Assembly (NCBI RefSeq): GCF_003867015.1
Contig: NZ_CP032548.1
Span: 2,423,001 to 2,487,000 of the forward strand
Length of the DNA stretch: 64,000 nucleotides
Source: Tenacibaculum singaporense
GTDB taxonomy: Bacteria > Bacteroidota > Bacteroidia > Flavobacteriales > Flavobacteriaceae
Reading direction: 5' to 3'
Shown: positions 27,265 to 37,449 of the stretch, in pieces
How the letters are laid out: each line of letters starts with the position of its first letter
Numbering within the stretch: position 1 is the first letter of the stretch
Notes under the pieces: generated by a model
The model's input: the letters and a program-made list of their open reading frames with translations, nothing else
The model's database searches: none
What the model was told of the DNA's origin: nothing
Position numbers and translations under genes: made by a program

Positions 27265-28203
27265 TTAAAAATATCTAGGAGATTTAACTCTATTTACTTT
27301 ATGCAATTCAAACATTAACAATATTTCATGTGTTCCATTTGAATACTGATTAATGTCTGATAATGGGTGCTCATAAGCGTAACCTATTCGAAACTGACGA
27401 GATACTTGAAAATCTACCAAAGCTCCTAAAGCTCCTGTATCTTTATTTATCCTGTATGAGCCTCCTAACCAAAATTTTTCATTGAATAAAAAGTTTGCTG
27501 TGATATCATATGATACCGGAGCTCCATTAGTTGCTTTTATTAATGTAGCTGGCTTAAATTTTACATTATCACTCAAATCAAAAACATATCCTCCTGTTAA
27601 GTAATAACTTACTCTGTCTACAACTCCGTAATTAATTCCATTAATTTCTAAATCATTATGGTCTATATTTAATAACCTTGGGGCAGAAAGCCCTACATAC
27701 CATTTGTTGGTATGTAGTAGCAATCCACTACCTATGTTTGGTTCCCATCTATTTTGAATTCCTGAAATTCCTGGATCTGATCCTTCGGCTGCTATCAAAG
27801 CATCATCAATATTGTATTGAGTAAACCCTGCTTTAAGTCCAAAGGCTAATTTAACGTCGTCATTAAGTTGAATGGTATATGAAAAGTCTCCATATAAATA
27901 GGTAAAGTTTTCATATCCTAATTGATCATTTATAAATGATAATCCTAATCCTATTTTATCATTTCTAAGTGGTGTGTGAATAGATAGTGTTTGTGTTTCT
28001 GGTGCTCTATCTAATCCCGCCCACTGACTTCTATGCAATCCAACAATACTCAACACTTGTCTACTTCCTGCATAGGCTGGATTAATAGAAATTGTATTGT
28101 ACATATACTGTGTGAATTGTGGTAGCTGTTGTGATTGAACTGTTAAAACTGTTGTGAAAAACAGTACAATAACTGCTTGTAATAGTTTGTAATTATGGTT
28201 CAT
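27265..28203 (-). CDS. PorP/SprF-family outer membrane protein
   Basis: A 312-residue outer membrane protein with signal peptide (VIVLFFTTVLTVQSQ). Hallmarks of PorP/SprF: QLPQFTQYMYNTISINPAYAG at the mature N-terminus, LHRSQWAGLDRAPETQ, IGLGLSFINDQLGYEN, and repeated beta strands to the C-terminus including RQFRIGYAYEHPLSDI. Family knowledge: SprF-like proteins are needed for the secretion or surface attachment of the T9SS cargo with a type B C-terminal domain encoded next to them. The gene starts 10 bases after the giant adhesin, so this is the canonical pair. Confidence 0.93.
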   Translation of the reverse strand: MNHNYKLLQAVIVLFFTTVLTVQSQQLPQFTQYMYNTISINPAYAGSRQVLSIVGLHRSQWAGLDRAPETQTLSIHTPLRNDKIGLGLSFINDQLGYENFTYLYGDFSYTIQLNDDVKLAFGLKAGFTQYNIDDALIAAEGSDPGISGIQNRWEPNIGSGLLLHTNKWYVGLSAPRLLNIDHNDLEINGINYGVVDRVSYYLTGGYVFDLSDNVKFKPATLIKATNGAPVSYDITANFLFNEKFWLGGSYRINKDTGALGALVDFQVSRQFRIGYAYEHPLSDINQYSNGTHEILLMFELHKVNRVKSPRYF

Positions 28204-28213
28204 AGCTATAATA

Positions 28214-31200
28214 TTATTTGGTTCCTAAGTAAATTGCTCCTGTAAATGGTTTTAACCCACTATTTTCTAATATTACAATGTAGTAATATGTACCGGCTGG
28301 TAGTCTTTCAGCTCCTCCAAACGTAGATCCGTCTGAAGTTCCGTTCCAATTATTTGCATAATTGCTAGATTCAAATACTTTGGCTCCCCAACGGTTAAAT
28401 ATTTGTACATTGGCTATGAATCCACAGGATTCTACTCCTGTAACTTCAAAAAATTCATTCCATGAATCTCCATTAGGGGTTACTGCTTTTGAGATTACCA
28501 CATCTTCTTGTCCACATGGTAATACTATACAATCGTCGTTTATATTAATGGTAACTTTTGTTGCTATTAAACATCCATTATTTGGTGATGTATATGTAAA
28601 TATGTAATCTCCTAAGTTTAATCCTGACGGATCAAAACTTCCATCATCAGATACTGTTACACTTCCTTGAGTTACTTCCCAAGTTCCATCTTCGCTTTGA
28701 TTTGCTAAATAGTCATTCAAGTCAATTATTCCATCTTCGGTACATTTAGAATCTGCAACTTCAGTTACCGAGGTCTTTACCGTTACAGTAATATTTTGTA
28801 CAAATTCAGCTGTATTACCACAATCATCTGCTACTGTCCATGTTCTTGTGATTGTATAATCACTATCACTTCCATCAAATGTGCTTGTCTCTTCAAAGTT
28901 TGTTTGTGTTACATTTGAAGAACAATTGTCTGTGAACTCTAAAGTTGGAACTTCAGGTACATTATCACACTCTATAGTTATATCTTCTAATGTTGACACC
29001 AAGGTCGGCGCTTCATTATCTTCTATTGTTATAACTTGAGTATGTGATGTGCTATTTCCTGCACAATCTTCTACTGTCCAAGTTCTTGTAATTGTATATT
29101 TTGATGCACATCCTTCTTCTTGTCCAGAAAGCTCTTCTAAATATACAACTGTTACTTCAGAATCACAATTATCTGTACCTGTTAATGTTACAGCTTCTGG
29201 AATTGCATCACAACTTACTGTTACATTCGTTGGTAAAGTCTCTACAAATTCTGGTGCGGTAGTATCTTCAACTGTTACTACTTGAGTGTGTGATGTGGTA
29301 TTACCTGCACAATCTTGTACTGTCCAAGTTCTTGTAATCGTATACTCTGATGCACAGGCATCATCTTGTCCTGAAAACTCTTCTGTATAGTTTACAGTTA
29401 CAGAGGCATCACAATTGTCGGTTGCGGTTAAAACTACTGCTGCTGGAATTGCGTCACAACTTACTGTTGTATCTGTTGGCAAAGTCTCTACAAATTCTGG
29501 TGCCGTAATATCTTCAACCGTTACTACTTGAGTATGTGATGTGGTATTACCTGCACAATCTTGTACTTCCCATGTTCTTGTAATCGTATACTCTGATGTA
29601 CATTCATCGTCTTGTCCTGAAAATTCTTCTGAGTAATTTACAGTTACAGAAGTATCACAATTATCGGTTGCTGTTAAAACTACTGCCGCTGGAATTGAGT
29701 CACAACTTACTGTTGTATCTGTTGGCAAAGTCTCTACAAACTCTGGTGCGGTAGTATCTTCAACTGTTACTACTTGAGTATGTGATGTACTGTTACCTGC
29801 ACAATCTTGAACTGCCCAAGTTCTTGTAATTGTATACTCTGATGCACATTCATCGTCTTGTCCTGCTAACTCTTCTGAATAATTTACAGTTACGGATGCA
29901 TCACAGTTATCGGTTGCGATTAAAATTACTGCTACTGGAATTGCGTCACAACTTACTGTTGTATCTGCTGGTAATTCCTCTACAAATTCTGGTGCTACTG
30001 TGTCTTCAACTGTTACTACTTGAGTATGTAATGTACTATTACCTGCACAATCTTGAACTGCCCAAGTTCTTGTAATTGTATATACTGATGCACATTCATC
30101 ATCTTGTCCTGTAAACTCTTCTGAGTAATTTACAGTTACGGATGCATCACAGTTATCGGTTGCTGTTAAAATTACCGCTGCTGGAACTGCATCACAACTT
30201 ACCGTTGTATCTGCTGGTAATTCTTCTACAAATTCTGGTGCTACTGTGTCTTCTACTGTGATTACTTGGATATGAGTAGTCGTGTTTCCTGAACAATCTG
30301 ATACTGTCCATTTTCTTGTAATCAAATATTCTGATCCACAAGCATCGTCATCTCCACTGGTTACTTCACTTGGAATTACTGTCACAGAAGCATCACAATT
30401 ATCGGTTGCTGTTAAGGTTTCCATTACTGGAATGTTATCACAGCTTACCGTAATTTCTTCCGCTGGTAAAGTCTCTACAAACTCTGGCGCTGTAGTATCT
30501 TCTATAGTAATTACCTGAATGTGGGTAGTCGTGTTTCCTGAACAATCTGATACTGTCCATTTTCTTGTAATCAAATATTCTGATCCACAAGCATCGTCAT
30601 CTCCACTGGTTACTTCACTTGGAATTACCGTTACTGAAGCATCACAATTATCGGTTGCTGTTAAAGTTTCCATCACTGGAATGTTATCACAACTTACCGT
30701 AATTTCTGCCGCTGGTAAAGTCTCTACAAATTCTGGTGCTACTGTATCTTCTACAGTAATTACCTGAATGTGGGTAGTCGTGTTTCCTGAACAATCTGAT
30801 ACGGTCCACTTTCTTGTTATCAAGTATTCTGATCCACAAGCATCGTCATCTCCACTGGTTACTTCACTTGGAATTACCGTTACTGAAGCATCACAATTAT
30901 CTGTCGCTGTTAAGGTTTCCATCACTGGAATGTTATCACAACTTACCGTAATTTCTGCCGCTGGTAAAGTCTCTACAAATTCTGGTGCTACTGTATCTTC
31001 TACAGTAATTACCTGAATGTGGGTAGTCGTGTTTCCTGAACAATCTGATACGGTCCACTTTCTTGTTATCAAGTATTCTGATCCACAAGCATCGTCATCA
31101 CCACTGGTTACTTCACTTAGAATTACCGTTACTGAAGCATCACAATTATCTGTCGCTGTTAAGGTTTCCATCACTGGAATGTTATCACAACTTACAGTAA

Positions 31201-34200
31201 TTTCTGCCGCTGGTAAAGTCTCTACAAATTCTGGCGCTACTGTATCTTCTACTGTGATTACTTGGATATGTGTTGTTGTGTTTCCTGAACAATCTGATAC
31301 TGTCCATTTTCTTGTAATCAAATATTCTGATCCACAAGCATCGTCATCTCCACTGGTTACTTCACTTGAAATTACTGTTACAGAAGCATCACAATTATCG
31401 GTCGCTGTTAAGGTTTCCATTGCTGGAATGTTATCACAACTTACGGTGATTTCTGCCGCTGGTAAAATCTCTACAAACTCTGGCGCTGTAGTATCTTCTA
31501 CTGTAATTACCTGAATATGTGTTGTTGTGTTTCCTGAACAATCTGATACGGTCCATTTTCTTGTAATCAAATATTCTGATCCACAAGCATCGTCATCTCC
31601 ACTGGTTACTTCGCTTGGAATTACCGTTACTGATGCATCACAATTATCTGTCGCTGTTAAAGTTTCCATTACTGGAATGTTATCACAACTTACAGTAATT
31701 TCTGCCGCTGGTAAAGTCTCTACAAACTCTGGTGCTACTGTGTCTTCTATGGTGAACTTAGCACTAGTTGTATTTACAGTGTTTCCACAAGCATCTTTTG
31801 CTGTAAAAACTACCTCTACTTCTCCTGTAAAACTACAGGTGTATGTTAAAGCTGTATAATTATTACTCCATGTTACAATACTACAATCATCTGTCGCTGT
31901 CGCTCCTCCATTAGTTGCTAACCAATTATTTAACTCTGCTATGTTTCCTGCTCCATCACACTCTACAGTTTTATCTGATGGTTGCTGAGTTATTGTGGGT
32001 GCTGTCTCATCTTTAATTAAATATCCTGCTATTGTAGTACTAAAGTTTCCACAAGCATCTGTTGCAGTAAAAGTTACTGTGATATAACTTCCATCACATT
32101 TTACAGAGGTATCATCTCCATAATTATTGGTCCATGTTACAGTACTACAGTTATCGGTTGCTGTAGCTCCTGCATTGCTATTTAACCAATCTTGTAACGT
32201 AGTTTCTGTATCTCCTACTCCACATTCTATATCTATATTATTTTTGTTTGTTTCGTCTATAATTGGTGCTGTATTGTCTTTAACTGTTATTGTTTGAACT
32301 TTTTCAGTTGTATTCCCGCAGTTATCAGTAAGACTCCATGTACGAGTAATTATTACTTCTCCTTCACAGGTTCCTGCCGATTCTACATCACTATAACTAG
32401 CATCTAAAGTTGTATCACAATTATCAGATTCATTGGTAACATCGCCAGTGATTCCAATACTAGCATCATAAGTACAATTATCATCTTTATAAATTGTAAT
32501 ATCTACTGGTACTGTAAAATCTGGGTTAGTAGTATCGGTTACTGTAATGGTTTGGGTATGACTTACCGTGTTACCACAGTTGTCGGTTGATTCCCATTGA
32601 CGTACAATCTCTCCACAGCCGTCTACTACCGTATTGCTTACTTCGGTAAAGACTACATCTACTGCGCTATCACAGTTATCGGTTGCTGTGATGGTTGGTA
32701 CTGCTGGTATGGCTTCACAGTCAACACTTACATCGGCTGGTTCTGCTGATAGTACGGGTGCAGTGGTATCAGTTACTGTAATGGTTTGGGTATGACTTAC
32801 CGTGTTACCACAGTTGTCGGTTGATTCCCATTGACGTACAATCTCTCCACAGCCGTCTACTACCGTATTGCTTACTTCAGTAAAGACTACATCTACTACG
32901 CTATCACAGTTATCGGTTGCGGTAATGGTTTGTACTGATGGGATGGCTTCACAGTCGACACTTACATCGGCTGGTGTTGCTGATAATACAGGTGCAGTGG
33001 TATCGGTTACTGTAATGGTTTGGGTATGACTTACGGTGTTACCACAGTTGTCGGTTGATTCCCATTGACGTACAATCTCTCCACAGCCGTCTACTACCGT
33101 ATTGTTTACTTCGGTAAAGACTACATCTACTGCGCTATCACAGTTATCGGTTGCGGTGATGGTTGGTACTGCTGGTATGGCTTCACAGTCGACACTTACA
33201 TCGGCTGGTGTTGCTGATAGTACGGGTGCAGTGGTATCGGTTACTGTAATGGTTTGGGTATGACTTACCGTGTTACCACAATTATCGGTTGATTCCCATT
33301 GACGTACAATTTCTCCACAGCCGTCTACTACTGTATTGCTTACTTCAGTGAATACTACATCTACTACGCTATCACAGTTATCGGCTGCTGTGATGGTTGG
33401 TACTGCTGGTATGGCTTCACAGTCGACACTTACATCGGCTGGTGTTGCTGATAATACGGGTGCAGTGGTATCGGTTACTGTGATGGTTTGGGAATGACTT
33501 ACCGTGTTACCACAGTTGTCGGTTGATTCCCATTGACGTACAATCTCTCCACAACCGTCTACTACCGTATTGCTTACTTCAGTGAATACTACATCTACTA
33601 CGCTATCACAGTTATCGGTTGCGGTGATGGTTGGTACTGCTGGTATGGCTTCACAGTCGACACTTACATCGGCTGGTTCTGCTGATAATACGGGTGCAGT
33701 GGTATCGGTTACTGTGATGGTTTGGGTATGACTTACCGTGTTACCACAGTTATCGGTTGATTCCCATTGGCGTACAATCTCTCCACAACCGTCTACTACC
33801 GTATTGCTTACTTCAGTGAATACTACATCTACTACGCTATCACAGTTATCGGTTGCGGTGATGGTTGGTACTGCTGGTATGGCTTCACAGTCGACACTTA
33901 CATCGGCTGGTTCTGCTGATAATACGGGTGCTGTAGTATCGGTTACTGTGATGGTTTGGGTATGACTTACCGTGTTACCACAGTTGTCGGTTGATTCCCA
34001 TTGACGTACAATCTCTCCACAGCCGTCTACTACCGTATTGTTTACTTCGGTAAAGACTACATCTACTGCGCTATCACAGTTATCGGTTGCGGTGATGGTT
34101 GGTACTGCTGGTATGGCTTCACAGTCGACACTTACATCGGCTGGTGTTGCTGATAGTACGGGTGCAGTGGTATCGGTTACTGTAATGGTTTGGGTATGAC

Positions 34201-36931
34201 TTACCGTGTTACCACAATTATCGGTTGATTCCCATTGACGTACAATTTCTCCACAGCCGTCTACTACTGTATTGCTTACTTCAGTGAATACTACATCTAC
34301 TACGCTATCACAGTTATCGGCTGCTGTGATGGTTGGTACTGCTGGTATGGCTTCACAGTCGACACTTACATCGGCTGGTGTTGCTGATAATACGGGTGCA
34401 GTGGTATCGGTTACTGTGATGGTTTGGGAATGACTTACCGTGTTACCACAGTTGTCGGTTGATTCCCATTGACGTACAATCTCTCCACAACCGTCTACTA
34501 CCGTATTGCTTACTTCAGTGAATACTACATCTACTACGCTATCACAGTTATCGGTTGCGGTGATGGTTGGTACTGCTGGTATGGCTTCACAGTCGACACT
34601 TACATCGGCTGGTTCTGCTGATAATACGGGTGCAGTGGTATCGGTTACTGTGATGGTTTGGGTATGACTTACCGTGTTACCACAGTTATCGGTTGATTCC
34701 CATTGGCGTACAATCTCTCCACAACCGTCTACTACCGTATTGCTTACTTCAGTGAATACTACATCTACTACGCTATCACAGTTATCGGTTGCGGTGATGG
34801 TTGGTACTGCTGGTATGGCTTCACAGTCGACACTTACATCGGCTGGTTCTGCTGATAATACGGGTGCTGTAGTATCGGTTACTGTGATGGTTTGGGTATG
34901 ACTTACCGTGTTACCACAGTTATCGGTTGATTCCCATTGGCGTACGATTTCTCCACAGCCGTCTACTACTGTATTGCTTACTTCAGTGAATACTACATCT
35001 ACTACGCTATCACAGTTATCGGTTGCGGTAATGGTTGGTACTGATGGGATGGCTTCACAGTCGACACTTACATCGGCTGGTGTTGCTGATAATACGGGTG
35101 CAGTGGTATCGGTTACTGTAATGGTTTGGGTAAATTGTCCACTTGTTCTTCCACAACTATCTGTAAATGTCCAAGTATTAGTATATGTTCCTATAACAGG
35201 ACAATTAGTTGTTGAAGCCTCAAAACTTCCAGGTATTTTGGTTATTGTTAAATCACAACTAGCCTCTGGCTTAAGTAATTGTGCTGCAGCTAGGGCAGCA
35301 CCATCGTCACAAAACACTGTTCTATCTAATGAACCGACTGTAGTTGTCCAATTAGCCTCGTCAGGTTGGTTAATACTTATCTCATTAGGTAAATTATCTC
35401 CTATACCACAAGAATCAACTGATTTAGAACTTAAAGTAGTTTGTGTACTATTATTTTCTTCTCCTGCATAAGTTGCTACTAATTGCATTTGAAATTTATC
35501 GGAACACATTTCTTCTAGAAAATAACATTGTTCTTTTACTTTCACCTGAAAACTTAAACTATATGGTGTATCTCCTACATCTGTAATTCCATCAATAGCA
35601 TTAAAGGTTAATAATCTAGTTGTCGTATTATAGCTATAAGTAACTCCAAAAGGTAACCCTGTTATTGGTTCTATTAAATCTACTTCTTGAGGTATTGTTG
35701 TTTCTATTTTTAAGTCTTTTACATTGTCATTACCATTGTTTTCTATATTGACTGAAAAACTAACAGTGTCTTCTACACTACTAGTATTTGTTGAGCTTGA
35801 TAATATTAATGGTGCTAAATCTGGTTTCCAAACATCAACAGATAAACCTATTAAAAAGAGTCCGTATGTTTCTTGGTTTGATGTTAATCTTATTGTCGCA
35901 GAAGTTTGATTGTTAGCTATTATACTGTTTCCTGGATTACTAAGAGCAAATACATCTGCATCAAATCCCAAAGTATTAGTACTAGCTGGATTTCTATCTA
36001 TAAAGTTACTTCCATTTTTAGCTATTCTACTATTAAAAAAATTGCTTGCACTCCTTAAACTATATGATAAATCTACCCAATTGTTACTGGTATTTTTTAT
36101 TTGTAACCTGTCTCCTGATAAATCTCTATCTCCTTCTAAAGCACCTATTACTACATCTACATCTACATCTCCTGTTGGTACTGTTTGAAAGCCACTAAAT
36201 CCAATTTCAAAATTATTAACACTACTTGTAACATGGGCGTAACCATCAAAAAGCGATATATTTTTTGCTGGTAAAGTGGGGCTTTCATATACAAATACTA
36301 TTTGCCAACCTCCAGAAGTTCCTGTATTTCCTCCACCATGTGAAGTCAAACTTCCTTCCTTTGCCCTAACATTAGCTACTTGATAAGTCCCATAGGGTGT
36401 TGCCAAAGCTTTTACTTCATTTGTGATGTCTTTAAAACAAATATATGGGTCATTAACAAAGTGACCTACCTCGTCTCTTCCTCTATAAATAACATCATCG
36501 GCTGTTATAGTTGTATAACCTAAACTTCCTGGTAATTGCAATTTTATTTTATTGTAATCCCAGTTTGGTTCATCAGAAGGGTCGTCCTCTTCTTTATCAG
36601 CTGCTGCCCAGTATAAATATGCTTTTTTTATACTTAAACAACTAACTGTTGGCTCTGGATTAGATAAATTTGCACTACTTGAATTGAATGTACTTGCATC
36701 GTTATCTATATCAACAAAAACGTTATTACTAAAGTCATGGTTTCCATCATTTCCTGTATAGCTTGTTGTTTTATTTCTTGATAAAACGTTATTCGCTATT
36801 AATGTTACATTTCCTTTAACTGCTTCTGAAAATCTTGGTTGAAACCCTTTTTTTATTTGAGCTTCTAATCTTCCTCCAGCAACGAGAAAAACCACTATAA
36901 AAAGTAAAATAAAACTAGTAATTTTTTTCAT
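28214..36931 (-). CDS. Giant repeat adhesin with gliding-motility-type (type B) T9SS C-terminal domain
   Basis: A 2905-residue surface protein. Signal peptide at residues 1-25 (FILLFIVVFLVAGGRLEAQ). Residues about 30-370 are an unknown beta-rich head; a DUF11-like domain follows (about 375-510). Residues 609-1466 are eleven 78-residue HYR/Ig-like repeats, then single variant domains (about 1467-1730), six 83-residue repeats (1731-2228), five 82-residue repeats (2229-2638) and a last variant. Each repeat has four cysteines, including the conserved xxTDNCDxxV and DCxGN(T/S) segments, suggesting disulfide-stabilised extracellular domains. The end carries the type B sorting domain: VTPNGDSWNEFFEVTG, VQIFNRWGAKVFES, LPAGTYYYIVIL. 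The neighbouring PorP/SprF gene is its dedicated partner. Probable role: cell-surface adhesion or gliding; substrate unknown. Confidence 0.93.
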   Translation of the reverse strand: MKKITSFILLFIVVFLVAGGRLEAQIKKGFQPRFSEAVKGNVTLIANNVLSRNKTTSYTGNDGNHDFSNNVFVDIDNDASTFNSSSANLSNPEPTVSCLSIKKAYLYWAAADKEEDDPSDEPNWDYNKIKLQLPGSLGYTTITADDVIYRGRDEVGHFVNDPYICFKDITNEVKALATPYGTYQVANVRAKEGSLTSHGGGNTGTSGGWQIVFVYESPTLPAKNISLFDGYAHVTSSVNNFEIGFSGFQTVPTGDVDVDVVIGALEGDRDLSGDRLQIKNTSNNWVDLSYSLRSASNFFNSRIAKNGSNFIDRNPASTNTLGFDADVFALSNPGNSIIANNQTSATIRLTSNQETYGLFLIGLSVDVWKPDLAPLILSSSTNTSSVEDTVSFSVNIENNGNDNVKDLKIETTIPQEVDLIEPITGLPFGVTYSYNTTTRLLTFNAIDGITDVGDTPYSLSFQVKVKEQCYFLEEMCSDKFQMQLVATYAGEENNSTQTTLSSKSVDSCGIGDNLPNEISINQPDEANWTTTVGSLDRTVFCDDGAALAAAQLLKPEASCDLTITKIPGSFEASTTNCPVIGTYTNTWTFTDSCGRTSGQFTQTITVTDTTAPVLSATPADVSVDCEAIPSVPTITATDNCDSVVDVVFTEVSNTVVDGCGEIVRQWESTDNCGNTVSHTQTITVTDTTAPVLSAEPADVSVDCEAIPAVPTITATDNCDSVVDVVFTEVSNTVVDGCGEIVRQWESTDNCGNTVSHTQTITVTDTTAPVLSAEPADVSVDCEAIPAVPTITATDNCDSVVDVVFTEVSNTVVDGCGEIVRQWESTDNCGNTVSHSQTITVTDTTAPVLSATPADVSVDCEAIPAVPTITAADNCDSVVDVVFTEVSNTVVDGCGEIVRQWESTDNCGNTVSHTQTITVTDTTAPVLSATPADVSVDCEAIPAVPTITATDNCDSAVDVVFTEVNNTVVDGCGEIVRQWESTDNCGNTVSHTQTITVTDTTAPVLSAEPADVSVDCEAIPAVPTITATDNCDSVVDVVFTEVSNTVVDGCGEIVRQWESTDNCGNTVSHTQTITVTDTTAPVLSAEPADVSVDCEAIPAVPTITATDNCDSVVDVVFTEVSNTVVDGCGEIVRQWESTDNCGNTVSHSQTITVTDTTAPVLSATPADVSVDCEAIPAVPTITAADNCDSVVDVVFTEVSNTVVDGCGEIVRQWESTDNCGNTVSHTQTITVTDTTAPVLSATPADVSVDCEAIPAVPTITATDNCDSAVDVVFTEVNNTVVDGCGEIVRQWESTDNCGNTVSHTQTITVTDTTAPVLSATPADVSVDCEAIPSVQTITATDNCDSVVDVVFTEVSNTVVDGCGEIVRQWESTDNCGNTVSHTQTITVTDTTAPVLSAEPADVSVDCEAIPAVPTITATDNCDSAVDVVFTEVSNTVVDGCGEIVRQWESTDNCGNTVSHTQTITVTDTTNPDFTVPVDITIYKDDNCTYDASIGITGDVTNESDNCDTTLDASYSDVESAGTCEGEVIITRTWSLTDNCGNTTEKVQTITVKDNTAPIIDETNKNNIDIECGVGDTETTLQDWLNSNAGATATDNCSTVTWTNNYGDDTSVKCDGSYITVTFTATDACGNFSTTIAGYLIKDETAPTITQQPSDKTVECDGAGNIAELNNWLATNGGATATDDCSIVTWSNNYTALTYTCSFTGEVEVVFTAKDACGNTVNTTSAKFTIEDTVAPEFVETLPAAEITVSCDNIPVMETLTATDNCDASVTVIPSEVTSGDDDACGSEYLITRKWTVSDCSGNTTTHIQVITVEDTTAPEFVEILPAAEITVSCDNIPAMETLTATDNCDASVTVISSEVTSGDDDACGSEYLITRKWTVSDCSGNTTTHIQVITVEDTVAPEFVETLPAAEITVSCDNIPVMETLTATDNCDASVTVILSEVTSGDDDACGSEYLITRKWTVSDCSGNTTTHIQVITVEDTVAPEFVETLPAAEITVSCDNIPVMETLTATDNCDASVTVIPSEVTSGDDDACGSEYLITRKWTVSDCSGNTTTHIQVITVEDTVAPEFVETLPAAEITVSCDNIPVMETLTATDNCDASVTVIPSEVTSGDDDACGSEYLITRKWTVSDCSGNTTTHIQVITIEDTTAPEFVETLPAEEITVSCDNIPVMETLTATDNCDASVTVIPSEVTSGDDDACGSEYLITRKWTVSDCSGNTTTHIQVITVEDTVAPEFVEELPADTTVSCDAVPAAVILTATDNCDASVTVNYSEEFTGQDDECASVYTITRTWAVQDCAGNSTLHTQVVTVEDTVAPEFVEELPADTTVSCDAIPVAVILIATDNCDASVTVNYSEELAGQDDECASEYTITRTWAVQDCAGNSTSHTQVVTVEDTTAPEFVETLPTDTTVSCDSIPAAVVLTATDNCDTSVTVNYSEEFSGQDDECTSEYTITRTWEVQDCAGNTTSHTQVVTVEDITAPEFVETLPTDTTVSCDAIPAAVVLTATDNCDASVTVNYTEEFSGQDDACASEYTITRTWTVQDCAGNTTSHTQVVTVEDTTAPEFVETLPTNVTVSCDAIPEAVTLTGTDNCDSEVTVVYLEELSGQEEGCASKYTITRTWTVEDCAGNSTSHTQVITIEDNEAPTLVSTLEDITIECDNVPEVPTLEFTDNCSSNVTQTNFEETSTFDGSDSDYTITRTWTVADDCGNTAEFVQNITVTVKTSVTEVADSKCTEDGIIDLNDYLANQSEDGTWEVTQGSVTVSDDGSFDPSGLNLGDYIFTYTSPNNGCLIATKVTININDDCIVLPCGQEDVVISKAVTPNGDSWNEFFEVTGVESCGFIANVQIFNRWGAKVFESSNYANNWNGTSDGSTFGGAERLPAGTYYYIVILENSGLKPFTGAIYLGTK
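29018..30247 (-). repeat. Five 246-bp tandem repeats (82 residues each) in the adhesin gene
   Basis: Exact period of 246 bases, five units beginning with 'TxAPEFVExLPxxxTVSCD'. Units differ by several substitutions, so this is the most diverged of the three arrays. Confidence 0.9.
30248..31741 (-). repeat. Six 249-bp tandem repeats (83 residues each) in the adhesin gene
   Basis: Six units, each starting TVAPEFVETLPAAEITVSCD or near. The protein units differ at only a few positions (for example PSEV, SSEV, LSEV). Abuts the 246-bp array without a linker. Confidence 0.92.
32534..35107 (-). repeat. Eleven 234-bp tandem repeats (78 residues each) in the adhesin gene
   Basis: Eleven exact-length units beginning TTAPVLSAxPADVSVDCEAI. 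Units 2-5 (33938-34873) and 6-9 (33002-33937) are identical in protein and nearly identical in DNA, so a block of four units (936 bp) was duplicated in tandem. Confidence 0.95.
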
Positions 36932-36972
36932 GTTCTCTAAGTTTTTAATAATAACAATCTTATCTAAATAGT

Positions 36973-37449
36973 CTAATTGTCATTACTTTGATTGGGTATG
37001 TATGTTTTTATAGTAATCTTACTAGAGACTGCTGCTTTTTGCATTGACATTTGCTCTTGAAGGTCATTTACTAGAAACTCTACACAATTCCAACTTCCTA
37101 AGTTGATATTGTAAGGTTTAGTAATTTTTAAATAAAGTGCTTTACTTCTTTTAGGTAGTACTTTAAATGCTCCTGTAATAGGTTTCTTTTTTTCATCCAG
37201 TAATGAGTACTCTAATACAGTTTCTATATTCTTTTGATTATTACAAGGTATGTTATTTATAGAAAAACGATACCTTTTTTCTACTGAGCTATTATTCTTA
37301 ATTTTTAATTTATGTATGTGTACTCTTTCATAGTCTGGTTTTTCACTATGAGAAATTACTGAAAGTTCAGTTAAACCTTGTGACCATAGAGTTAAACCAC
37401 TGAATAAAAAGAATAAATACAATAATTTTTGAATAGTATTTTTTTTCAT
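36973..37449 (-). CDS. Small secreted beta-domain protein, first gene of adhesin operon
   Basis: A 158-residue protein with a Sec signal peptide (LLYLFFLFSGLTLWSQG). The mature 135 residues look like one Ig-like beta-sandwich: HIHKLKIKNNSSVEKRYRFSI, LPKRSKALYLKITKP, GSWNCVEFLVND. Two cysteines could form a disulfide. No T9SS sorting domain, so it is likely periplasmic. It lies 41 bases upstream of the giant adhesin on the same strand, and a chaperone-like or accessory role for adhesin export is plausible, but no known family was recognised. Confidence 0.75.
   Translation of the reverse strand: MKKNTIQKLLYLFFLFSGLTLWSQGLTELSVISHSEKPDYERVHIHKLKIKNNSSVEKRYRFSINNIPCNNQKNIETVLEYSLLDEKKKPITGAFKVLPKRSKALYLKITKPYNINLGSWNCVEFLVNDLQEQMSMQKAAVSSKITIKTYIPNQSNDN

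Noticed and set aside
29018-35107. Regular repeats considered as a CRISPR array
   Set aside because: Units of 234-249 bases are all coding and in frame, without short palindromic repeats or unique spacers, and no cas genes are near.
28362-35471. Many plus-strand reading frames within the adhesin repeats, some over 100 residues and with identical copies 936 bases apart
   Set aside because: They are antisense shadows of the repeat-coding DNA; copies arise from the tandem repeats, and no promoter or family supports them.
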